Assembly (NCBI RefSeq): GCF_021155765.1 | Contig: NC_060110.1 | Span: 17,506,001-17,570,000, forward strand | Length of the DNA: 64,000 nt | Reading direction: 5' to 3' | Source of the DNA: Diprion similis | Lineage: Eukaryota > Arthropoda > Insecta > Hymenoptera > Diprionidae | Shown: one piece after another, positions 52,401 to 62,918 of the stretch | Position numbering within the stretch: the stretch's first letter is position 1 | How the letters are laid out: each line of letters begins with the position of its first letter | Translations under genes and position numbers: made by a program | The notes under the pieces: generated by a model | Told to the model about the DNA's origin: nothing | The model's database searches: none | The model's input: the letters and a program-made list of their open reading frames with translations, nothing else

Positions 52401-55400
52401 CGGTTCTTTAATGGAATTCTACTGGAATTCCGGTTGCATAAAAATCCCTGACCTTTTCTAGGATTTCCAGTCTTCAGATAAACCACATTCGCATACGTAT
52501 TACTACCGGGTGATGTTTAAGCATTAGCTATTCCTTAGCAGGTTTGATTTATGTCAAGCGCGAGTGATTTTTACCGAGTATACAAGACTCGCGAGGTATT
52601 GATTCAAGGAAATGTCAACGAATATTACATAATTCGTGAAATTTATCATCGTTTTGAAAACCGGCGTTACGCTGACCGTGCCAGTAGCAAGTTTCGTAAT
52701 TTACGCTTGCAAAAATTATCACACCGGCGATAATTATAATTTCTGCAGTGGAGGCAGTAAACGGAGAAAGGCAATGAAGTGTGTTTGTCTATCTAAATAA
52801 ATGCAATGTGTCCACGTGCTTCGCTTACCACAAGTAAATAGAAACACTTTCGATTCTGTGACGGACATAACTGCACCCGGCGGTCATCACACTGAATCAG
52901 CGTGATCGTAACGATCGGTTACAATCCTTGCTACAATCCCCGTATCGAAACTGAAGGTTAGTCGGAAATTGTTTAAATTGTCCACCGAGACGTAATCCTC
53001 GGGTGAAAAAACCACCCGTAACAATTAAGGCACGGTAACAATTCACGGCTAATTCATTCAAAACGGTTGTAGAAATACATTCGGCCAGGTAGAACGTAAA
53101 AATCGTTAAATAATCGCGACACTGAGTCAAAATCATTTACGTTCGGACTCGCGACGCTTATATAGATACTAGAATTAATTATTAACACAATCTCAGAAGA
53201 TGCGAGCTGCCTTTCTCAACATTTTAATAACATTCTACGACTACGTAATAATTGCTCTTTAAACACGGGTGAGCGTAAGATGGATAGGTGAGGGGGCTTC
53301 GCGGCGTTTCAGCCGCATGATATTTCCCCCGTTGCAAACCGTCGCCAGGCACGAATACCCCGACTTCCCGGGCTTCGAAAGATTTTCGCAATATCTATCT
53401 GTCGTATGTACGATGCATGCACATATAGATCTGCACGAGTATGAGTTATGGCATACGGCAGACGAAGCTCGATCGGAATCGTTGCGATTCGAGGCGTTCG
53501 CCTTCGCGTGTGATAAAATCGCGTCCGAAACGATCGGAAGAAATTGAAACGGATCCGAAAATTCATTCGGTATGCGTGAACGCGCCATGCAGCTGAAATA
53601 TATCGGTCAGTTTCTAACTCCGTCATCCCGCTCTTTCCCACCTCTCTTCGGAAGGCAGGCAAACTCTCTGGCCTGGGACGTCCTCCGAAATCGAAAAACC
53701 TGTTTGGTATTTCGATCGTCGGTTCATGACGCTGTAGTCACGGTGGTACACTTTCTACAACTCGCTACGCGGCGCTTCGCCATGTTGGTACTCGTGAACG
53801 TTCGAAAGGTCGAGGCTATATCGACGGACTTGGAGGCGGTATAATGAAGAATGAATTTTTCATCACTTAAATCCCAGAAAAATTACGCGGCTAAAAAATC
53901 GGATCACCATTATCGACCTTACCCTGAATATCAAACCTTCGATGACGACTGAGGCATGTAATCTTTTTCTACAGACGTATCCCCTGCAGACTTTGCCTTG
54001 CTCTCATTTATTGCCATTAGACAGGAGCTACCGATGATCGAGTCATTCCAGCACCGTAAGACAGAAAGTTACACAAATTCTCCAATTCAAATGAACGTCT
54101 GATTTTGAGTGAAAAAAATGAAAAAACAATAGAAGTCTGTAAAGATCGCGGATATATCGAGAATAGAAGTGACACTGCTGATATTCTCAGTCAACACGAA
54201 AATCCCGTGGCAGCAATTTTCATTTTGTATGCATAAGAGCGCCTCTTCAGCCTCGGTGTAAGCCTAGCCGAAGAGTAGGAGCGGGTACGATCGGAGCCTC
54301 GGCGTGAATAGAGTAAGAAAAGGAGATGGCACCATCGTGAGGTGTCAACAACCTTGCTGAATAAAGCTCGATTATACGTAGGTACATAAGACTGATATAA
54401 GGAGCGGGATGCTGGAGGCGTTCTGCGTCTTCACTTTCACTACTGCATCTCGGAGATGATATCCGAGGCTGACGCTCCGCCCACGATGCACCCTGCACTC
54501 TGCGTCCTGCAGCCCCCAGAGTCGTCGACATCGAGGCAAAGATGGATGCGTGCAACGGCACGATTCGCACATGCATGCAACAATCCGAGATTGTGCAACC
54601 GGCACCGAGAAAATACACGTTTCGCGGCACGCGTCGTACGTCTGACGCGCATATTCACGCTTCGAAATATTAATCAGGATTTACCGGCGCAGCTAGCTCG
54701 ACGAACGGCGCAATCGTACCGTTATCCGGAAGTCGGTTGTACCGACTCTCTGCACCATTGCAACGCGGCAACGCTACCGTTGTCGTATCCTACGGTGGCC
54801 AAAGAAAATCCAAGAAGAGCCCACCGCGGTACGTGACTCACGGAACAAAGGGACGTTCTTTTGATTGTTCTTTGCCCGGCGCGTGACTTCGAGGGTTCTC
54901 CTTCATTCCCCCACATGGCGACTTCCCAACCTCACATTGGAATGATCCTATAGTATATACAAAAAAGGACCGGCATACACTGAATCGACGATGGGTCAAA
55001 ATATCAACGCGTTAAAAACGATCTTTCTCTTTTCTACGATTCATCTGCGCGTGTAACGCGCTTCTGTGACGCAATTGAGACATAACTTCAGCGAAGGAAA
55101 AAAAAATATACGTAGTATGACATAAAGTTACTCGGTAACGAATTTCGTATCTGTAATTGTCGGAAATCTTGATCACGTTCTTTTTTCTCCACTTCTTTTT
55201 TTTATTCCTCTTTTTTCACTTCAGAAATTGCGTAAGCGAAAGGAATCGTTCGAATAAACTATGTATATGCATTAAGCGAACCTCAAAACTGAGCGGTACA
55301 TTGACGATGAGTTCTGGATATTCGTGATTACCTGTTGAATCCGTTTCGAACCTCAACGTTCTCTTGCATTAGTTTTAGGATGCTTGTGGGTCTCCTCTTG

Positions 55401-57360
55401 TTTGACAATCGGGAAGCCAGAGTCCAGAACTCTTGAGTTCAATCCATTCGTTTGACAAGGAAATTTTGTTCACACTGAATATCGCCGTTTTTGCGGTGAA
55501 CGGTGCCAACTTCGTGTCCAATTGAAATTCGTGTATGCGTATGTAACGAAGAAAAAAGTAAAAAATTACGACACAGGTATAATCAATCATGCGCTATATG
55601 AAAAATGAAGCCAAAAACCAATTGAACCCATTATCTAAGTTCTTTTTTACCGTTGCCCGTATGTTATGCGAAGCATATTATTATATAGCAATTCAATGTC
55701 CGTAAAACGTTACTTGTTTCCAATCTTCTGAACCACGTATATGAGTCGAGCTGTATAAGCACGTGGAAGTACTTATAGTGTAAACTTAACTTCCTTGTGC
55801 GTAAGATATTCATTAATTTTTTCACGAAAATAGGTCCACATTTTTTGAGGATATGGATTCGAAATCACGCATTTCGTAAAATGTTTCCACACATTGGCAA
55901 TCATCTTCGTTCAATCGGACACAATCTTTGACTTCCCACGATTTTGGTATAATATATAATACTTATTTATTTCCAGGTAGTTTTAAACTATGAACAGTTC
56001 ATCTGCAGAACTTCTATACCCGCTGAAACAGCTCCGTTGAAGGTAGAGTCCTTCAAGGTCTCTCTGCACGGATTTCTCCTTTCGCTGAAGATTCAACCGA
56101 TTCAACCTTTCGTCGAATGTTCCTCTCGCGGCTACCGTATCGTGCAGACAAGTACGTTGCAGTAATTGAGTGATCTCGTATCTTTAACTGTACATCAGCA
56201 AAAACCAAAGTAGGTACTATGAAGTAATCGGCGCTGCGGGTTTTTGATGTTTCACACCATGAACATCGTAGATATGGTACCATGTATATTGCCCAGAGTA
56301 GAACGATCACGTTTAACGTACATAACGACTTACGGTCACACTACCGTTTGATTTTCAATTTGAATAAGCATAACCTTCAAAACCATCGTCTAACGCAGTG
56401 CAGATTATACATATACGTAGTTGAAACAGAGGAATAGATTCTTTGCGCGTTGCGGAAGGCCGGCATGAATATTTATTCGAATGAAATTCGATTTACTAGA
56501 GCATGCCGCCTCGGGGCGGGAGCCTGGAGCTGAGTCAGTCGATGACTGTGGTCGGGATGGCCTTCGTCTTTTCGAGTCCTGTTTTACGTTTTTGCATGCC
56601 GACTTTATGCCCACCATATAATGTATAATATCATCTAGGTACTCCTACCTCCCGAAATTAAAACGAACCGGAGTCTGCGAGATCGATGGAAATACTTTTC
56701 TACGTACCTTTATCTTGAGAAGAGATCCGAACGAGTTCAGCAGCTCCTCCGCAATAATTAGATAGTCCAGTGTCTTCAGCGTCTTATCAAAGGCTGGAAA
56801 CTAACAAGGCGAACCAAAAGCGCATTATCCAGGAATAAGTAATTTAGGAAAGCCAGCTGAAAACTTGGACAGCTGTGAAAGGCTCCATGCACACGTGCTA
56901 GATCGCTTCGAGGGACACATATATAAGCCCCTCGAATAATCAAGTTATTGTGAAACGGACTTGAGTCTCCCTAAAACCACGGAACCGTGTCCTGCAGCAA
57001 TTATTGTACTCCATGTCATTCGGACCACCTTTACAGCCCGGAGCTATGTGCAAGCGGGTTTGAGGTTTTACTTTTATTTTTCTATACTTCGCAGGCCCAA
57101 AGTGGCCTACCCGCCCATATCGAAGCCCGAGGCCGGTTCAAGATCAGGTCCCTTGAGATGAAATGAAACAAGAATGAAAAGTCCTGCGGTCCTTAACGAG
57201 CGACCTTTAAATTCGTCTACCTAAACGTAGTGGTAGTTACTGCTACATTATAGCTTCCCCCAAATCCAGACTTTTCAATATTGTATATTTTCAGTCGGGC
57301 CCCTCTTTCAACAATTCCCAAGACAGCCCGAGAGAGGCTTATCGTTAGTCGTTTGGAGGG
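43405..57360. other. 14-kb region between gene 6 and Gasp, no gene recognised
   Basis: No exon with chitin-binding spacing, no other protein family and no RNA gene could be supported on either strand. The longest frame, 190 codons on the minus strand at 44949-45521, lacks any domain pattern and looks like chance in GC-richer DNA. Several GC-richer islands (for example about 46.8-47.6, 50.2-50.7, 53.2-53.8 and 54.2-54.9 kb) alternate with AT-rich DNA. Confidence 0.4.
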
Positions 57361-57367
57361 GGAGAGG

Positions 57368-57420
57368 CACGTGACCAATGACTTATATAAATGTGGGCAC
57401 ACACAGGGCGCCAACACAGT
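57368..57420 (+). promoter_or_regulatory. Candidate Gasp promoter (E-box, TATA box, initiator)
   Basis: CACGTG at 57368-57373 lies 10 bases upstream of a good TATA box, TATATAA at 57384-57390. A CAGT initiator-like motif at 57417-57420 is about 34 bases downstream of the TATA box. A start near 57414-57418 gives a leader of about 120 bases before the ATG at 57537. Confidence 0.55.
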
Positions 57421-57536
57421 CTTTCGTGCAAGGGGCTGGTGACTAGCTAGTGATTTTTTTTTTGTATAAAAATAAAAAATAACAAGATTAAAAAACGTTT
57501 TCTTCGACCTAACTTTAACACATTCAAGAACACATC

Positions 57537-60500
57537 ATGAGGTCGTACTTTGTGCTAGCGGCCATCCTTCTCGCCGGTACGTAGATTTAATTTGAATAAA
57601 TTCGCGAATGCGCGTTCGAGGTTCAAATTTTACTGTACAGTGTAACCCAGTGCAGCGGCAAGTGTGTGACAAGGGTGCAGTAAATATGTATATATATATA
57701 TATATATATTTATTCCTTGGATTCCGTACATTATTTTATTTCATCAATAAAATAATATTTACCGAATCCAAGGAATCGATGAAAAGAAAGAAAAAAGATG
57801 GATCAGAAAAGCGCGAGTTTATTTACAATCGAGAAACTTTACTTCTAGCATATCGCGGCTAATAGAGCATCACATAAAGTGTTTCACTCATTATCAATAG
57901 TTTCTTTAACGTCTGCATGGTTTCTCCGGACGCTGCATTTACCGGACTGAAAAACATCAGCCTTGTCGCAGTTTCGAAATTTTTTTTTAATCAAACTCTA
58001 AGTAAAAATGAACTACTCGCGATTGCCTCAGTCAATATTAGATGTAGCTACAAAATGAAGGATAAAAGGCGGGAGCAACCAGATCGGGCCCACATTTGGT
58101 CCCAATTTGAACCCCACTTTTGTATATAAAGAATATGAAAGCGAGCGTAAGTAACATACGCAGAGGTATTTTCGTTTTAAGACGGAGATATCGTACACAT
58201 ACATACTGCGCATTACATACTCACGCATGCAAGTGGTAAGGTATATGTATCCATATAGGTAAAAATATCTATGTGGGCATTTCTGAGTTGCGCACTGCGA
58301 GTGAACGGGATGCTGAGAGACCGCGATCGCGAACCGGGCCTTAGAGTGAAAGTGTCTGGCGAAAGTCTTTGTGCGGACAACCTTACGTAAGATATTTAGT
58401 TATTCATAAGGCCCGGCCTACTCGGAGTCGCGCGCATATATGCTCATTAGATAATAATTCGAGACAGAGAGAAAGAGAGAGAGAGAGAGAGACGCATTGC
58501 CACATATTTCATGCACGATTCTTCACCTAGTTTTTACGAGCCTCATGGACCGCGCATAATCAGGAATCACCATTGGCACGTTATGATAATTTACATTTGA
58601 AGCGACGGTACATGCATAATTCATCGAGCATGCAGAACCGTTCTTCGCAGTTTACTGATCCATCTTTAGCCGTGCAGTAACCGGCTGGTATAATTCACTG
58701 ATCGAGCGGTAATTTTGTTATTATATTCCACGCGACTCTAGTCCGGGCAAGACGGAGAAAAAGGAAACCGGAGATCAAAATAGACGCCGTGTGTCCTGTT
58801 CGTTACGTAATATTGCGATCGATACGCTTTTCGTTTTATCTCTCGGTCCGCATATATGACCTCATAATCTATTGACAAAAAAAATCTTTCAGCCGTCTGC
58901 AGCGCTCAGGAGAACTTCAAATGTCCCGACGACTTCGGGTTCTACCCTCACCACATTTCCTGCGACAAGTACTGGAAGTGCGACAATGGAGTCGCGGAAC
59001 TTAAGACCTGCGGCAACGGACTCGCCTTCGACGCGAGTGACAGCAAATTCTTGACCGAAAACTGCGACTATCTTCACAATGTAAAGTGCGAAGAGAGGAC
59101 GCAGCTTGAACCGGCCATCAGCGCCCCGCACTGCTCACGCCTTTACGGAATCTTCGGCGATGACGACAAATGCGACGTATTCTGGAACTGTTGGAACGGT
59201 GAAGCTTCCCGCTACCAGTGCAGCCCTGGACTCGCCTACGACCGTGAAGCCCGTGTCTGCATGTGGGCCGACCAGGTCCCCGAGTGCAGGAACGACGGTA
59301 CAATTTTGCTAGACACGTTTCGACGACAATTTTTAACGAATCTGATATTTTTTGCTCTTTTATATACTTCGTCCACGGTATGGTCGATTGGATCCAATCA
59401 ACAGTCCTGAGACATTCGCAAAACGGTACAATCAGAATATAGATAGAGAAGTGCAAAAACTTGGAGAACAGAATGTGGTACCGGAAATTCTGTATTTCTG
59501 TGATTTTTCGTCAATAGATGCAAAACAGAGCTCGAACCGTTCTAAAAACGGTATTTCAATAATATCGATTTAACAGAAGATGAATTTAAATTTTCCTCGA
59601 AGAAAAAATTTGTTTATAATATTTCCGTTTTTTATCTCGTAAGTCGTAACGTTTGCCAAAAATTAAGTCTTGATGAATCAGAAGGTTGAAAAAAGTACAG
59701 CCCACCATTTCGCCCGATCTTGAAAAGCGTGAGTTCGTTCGATACCGTGAATTTACCAAAAAACATCGAGTAGTACGATCCAATAACGCGGTCAGCCAGA
59801 CGAGTAGAAAACGAAACAACGATTAGCCGCGCAGTAGCAAAATCTGATATGTTCAGCCGCGGTTGCAAGAAATGCTAGTCGGCCGGATGAGTGAAAACGC
59901 GCCTGTTAGTTGGAGTAGTAAAACCGTGTCTGTTCAGCCGCAGTCCGCGAATGATACGCAGTTAACGGCAGTAGTAAAACCGCGATTAGTCAGCCGCGAG
60001 TAAAAACGTCCAAAGTTCGCGTGGCATTCACTACTTTAATAATATGAGCGATGCCGTTGAAATGGCATTGACAAAATTCGAATGTCAGTCTACCGCCGAC
60101 TCAAATCTCGCGGATTTGAACGGACTATTGATTGTGAGTCACAAAGACATGAACGAACATGACGAACATTGTGATTCAATATCCACTAATATTTTTTGCT
60201 CGTCAATTCCTGACGCTAAATGGAGTATTTTTCATCCGTTATTGCAGAAGTTGCCGGAGGATTCACCTGCCCAGCTGCCGGTGAAGTTAGCGGAGCTTCC
60301 GGAAGCTTCTCTAGACACGCTCATCCCGAAGACTGCAGAAAGTATTACATCTGCATGGAGGGTGTTGCCAGGGAATATGGTTGCCCCATTGGTACCGTAT
60401 TCAAAATTGGTGACAGCGATGGCAGCGGCGCCTGCGAAGAACCCGAAGGTGTTCCCGGATGGTGAGCAATAAATTAAATTTCAGTTACCGCATACTGGTG

Positions 60501-62455
60501 ATATTTTTGTCTTGAGGTATATTTGTGGTTTTGGGTACGAAGTTCTATGTTCTCCCTGGTAATTACTCTGTCCGTATTTGTATACTTGTTGTTGTTTGAA
60601 CAGCGTCCATACCTTTTCAACTCTTACCTTATTCTTTCGATGTCTGTTTTCTCGCTCACACTTTTCGTTTCTTTTAAAGTTTATTCGACGACAAACTTGA
60701 GCATGAACAATTACCATGCCGATGAATGATACGCGGCTTTCCATGCACGTTTACTGTCTCTCAATAACCGTGCATCACAATAAGATGCTAAACAAGGCTC
60801 TCGACTGAATCTGAACCTATTGTCAATTCATATTGTGCCTGGGTTCGACTAAACACAATTGACTCAACATATGTAACTTTTTATTAACCGTTAATCTTGG
60901 AAGAATACCTCTGTCTGTGAGACGAAGAATCGAATTGCATGAAAGCGGAAAAATCTTCTACATACTTATAGAAAGAAAGATGGCCGCTGAAGAATTCGCT
61001 GTGTTAATTTTCGTACATACTTGGCACGTTTTTAAAAAGCATGCGAAGCTTAATCTCGATCTAACATCCCAGTTGATGCCCACGTATGTCCTTCATCCCC
61101 CGATTTCCGGTTCTGCTTCGCAGTGAGGATTACTACGGTGATTTGGACCTGAAGAGCATCAGAAAGAGCGAACTCTTGGCTGGAATCCAAAGCTCGGGTG
61201 AATCCCGAAACACCCCGAAGCCAAATCAGAGCAAACCCAGGCCCAACGCCTCCGTCCCCGCCAGGCCCTCTGCCCCCGTCACGGAATAAATTATTTGAAC
61301 AAACACGAGTAAAAATATTAAATCGAGCAAAGAGTACACGAGAAAGAGTGGGGTCCAGCGATTAAATTATTACTACTGATATTTACAATTTGAATTTTGA
61401 TTTCAAACAACACATTTCTGAACGGCGTTCTATTCTTTTTTTTATTTTTTTATCTTTCTATTTTTATTTCCTTGGGCCCGTGACATCCAATCTTTCTTTT
61501 TGTAATAAATAACATCGACAAAACTCTCAATTGATGTACCCTTGCAGCAACCGAACAAAAAAAACTCCCAAAAAAAAAAACCCTGAACCCCTGCTCACGT
61601 ATTTTTAAATAAAAAGAAGAAAACACAAAATAAAAAAAATCTCAAAAATTAATCACCGTATTTTTCTTGTTTCGCTTCCATTACACGTTCACATAATCTC
61701 TCTATAATATACATTTTTTTATCCAATCTCCTCTCTGTTGACTGTTTCTTTTTTTTTGTTTTTTTGGTTGCATGTTACTAGTGATGTGGTGATGTGAAAT
61801 GTGTGTAATACGTGTCTATTTATCCCGTTTGTGACTACATACCTACTTAAACAATATCTACTATCACTATTAAAACTTTTGATTTTAGGTGTTCTCGTAG
61901 TTCCTCAATGTCTTGGTTTTAGACGTTGTATATGCACGTTCTTCGATTTTACTAACGTGTCTGTAATTTTATCATTTGTCTGCGGATGTTTTTCTGAGCT
62001 AATATTCTGGCGATATTCCGGCATCGATAAAAAAAAAATCTGAGATTGTTATCATCATTAGCCAGAGATTGCTGATCAATTTTCTATTCCCTATTTAGAA
62101 ATTTAAACAAGTCAAGGTAATATCAATAAATGGGTAGGTAGACGAATGAACCTCTATTATCATAGTACCATGACGCCATTATGAAAATACTCATAATTTC
62201 TTATTGCTTTCTCAGAAATCTTTCCGCTAAGGTAATATTTATGAATATCAACCATATTTATATTTAATTGCTAAATATTCGGGTAAATCGTGCATAGAAC
62301 TAATACTATCAGATGTATCTGTAATAATTAGCTATTCAAACTCAGAAAAAGAAATTGATTAGAATGTTCTAAATTTCTGAATAAATTTCTTCAGTGAGGA
62401 TTACTATGGGGAAGTCGATTTGAAGGCTCTGCGTAAGCTGGGATTCAGAAAATAG
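57537..62455 (+). CDS. Gasp: Gasp (Obstructor-C) chitin-binding protein with alternative last exons
   Basis: Secreted chitin-binding protein; in Drosophila, Gasp is needed for the luminal chitin of tracheal tubes and is present in cuticle. Exons: 57537-57576, 58893-59297, 60248-60461, then either 61124-61289 (274 residues) or 62395-62455 (239 residues). The signal peptide MRSYFVLAAILLAAVCSA is split by a phase-1 intron. One exon holds domain 1 (FKCPDDFGFYPHHISCDKYW) and domain 2 (HCSRLYGIFGDDDKCDVFWN). A phase-1 intron precedes domain 3 (SFSRHAHPEDCRKYYICMEG, then VAREYGCPIGTVFKIGD). The last cysteine, C220, is split TG|T. These blocks match what I recall of insect Gasp almost residue for residue, so the identity is firm. 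Introns are large (1316, 950 and 662 bases, or 1933 to the distal exon). They hold a hairpin, microsatellites and a minisatellite. It is the gene furthest from its neighbours. Confidence 0.95.
57689..57709. repeat. (TA)n microsatellite in Gasp intron 1
   Basis: About ten TA units directly precede the inverted repeat at 57712. Confidence 0.75.
57712..57776. repeat. 65-base inverted repeat (hairpin) in Gasp intron 1
   Basis: The left arm, 57712-57740, starts ATTCCTTGGATTC and the right arm, 57746-57776, ends GAATCCAAGGAAT. About 27 base pairs form: 13 perfect, one mismatch, 3 pairs, a small bulge, then 11 pairs, closed by a 5-base loop (TCATC). It could be a foldback element, a miRNA-like precursor or a by-product of the adjacent TA repeat. 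Confidence 0.65.
58461..58492. repeat. (GA)n microsatellite in Gasp intron 1
   Basis: A nearly pure GA run, about 32 bases, in the second half of the intron. Confidence 0.75.
59770..60025. repeat. Degenerate ~27-base minisatellite in Gasp intron 2
   Basis: Units with a GTAGTAAAACCG-like left half and a TCAGCCGC-like right half recur. Clear copies start at 59804, 59834, 59915 and 59971, with weaker copies between (about 59862, 59888, 59943) and at both ends. Spacings are near multiples of 27-28 bases (30, 81, 56). About nine units can be discerned. The array ends about 220 bases before the exon for domain 3. Confidence 0.6.
61124..61289 (+). other. Gasp alternative last exon, proximal (long tail)
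   Basis: After a CAG acceptor, T completes the C220 codon. EDYYGDLDLKSIRKSELLAG follows, then a Pro/Ser/Asn-rich end (PNQSKPRPNASVPARPSAPV) and stop. The first part is the usual Gasp tail as I recall it. An AATAAA overlaps the stop codon (61285-61290) and another lies at 61504-61509. Confidence 0.85.
61504..61509 (+). terminator. Poly(A) signal for the proximal Gasp exon
   Basis: AATAAA lies 215 bases after the stop codon of the proximal last exon and about 890 bases before the distal one. It allows two separate 3' ends. Confidence 0.5.
62395..62455 (+). other. Gasp alternative last exon, distal (short tail)
   Basis: A T-rich tract and TTCAG acceptor precede T, which completes the C220 codon. 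EDYYGEVDLKALRKLGFRK then follows and stops. The phase is identical to the proximal exon, and 10 of the first 14 tail residues are the same (EDYYG.-DLK.-RK), so this is a duplicated exon with a short basic end. Proximal and distal exons must be used as alternatives, since each ends in a stop. Confidence 0.8.
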
Positions 62456-62655
62456 AACACAGTTCCAGCCAGCACTGATGAAGCTCAAGCAAATGCAAAA
62501 GAAGATAAAACCGTCTGTAACAGTACTGTTTTATTTAACCTCCATTTTATATAAACTGCATCTCTGGTCACGCTCTCTAGCTGTTGCAGCCTTCGCGCTG
62601 CAGTTCTCATGCATTTTTTGCCTTACTTTATGCAATATTATTATCATCATTATAG

Positions 62656-62682
62656 TTATTATTATTATTATTATTATTATTA
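62656..62682. repeat. (ATT)n microsatellite
   Basis: About nine TTA/ATT units lie in the presumed 3' untranslated region downstream of the distal Gasp exon. Confidence 0.75.
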
Positions 62683-62912
62683 CGAAACTACTCCCAGAAA
62701 AATAATCATATTAATCGAATGGATGTTTATCTGTTCATGAACCTGACAGACAATTGATTTGTCGTGAAGTTCAATTTTTATTCAATTTGAATAACATTTA
62801 GTAACTAAAGTGAATGATTGATTGATGAATTTTATCCGACCGAATACATTTTTTAATAGGTACTGCATTAGATTACGAATTTTTTTCTGGGTGTAGATGT
62901 TGACATGTTGTA

Positions 62913-62918
62913 AATAAA
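62913..62918 (+). terminator. Candidate poly(A) signal for the distal Gasp exon
   Basis: AATAAA lies 458 bases after the distal stop codon. It is in very AT-rich DNA, so a chance match is possible. Confidence 0.3.

Noticed and set aside
54247-54658. Overlapping open frames on both strands in GC-richer DNA
   Set aside because: Mutually overlapping frames in every phase without any domain indicate low stop-codon density rather than a gene.
60044-60472. 142-codon open frame overlapping the Gasp domain-3 exon
   Set aside because: It crosses the intron 2 acceptor in a different frame from the conserved domain, so it is a shadow of Gasp.
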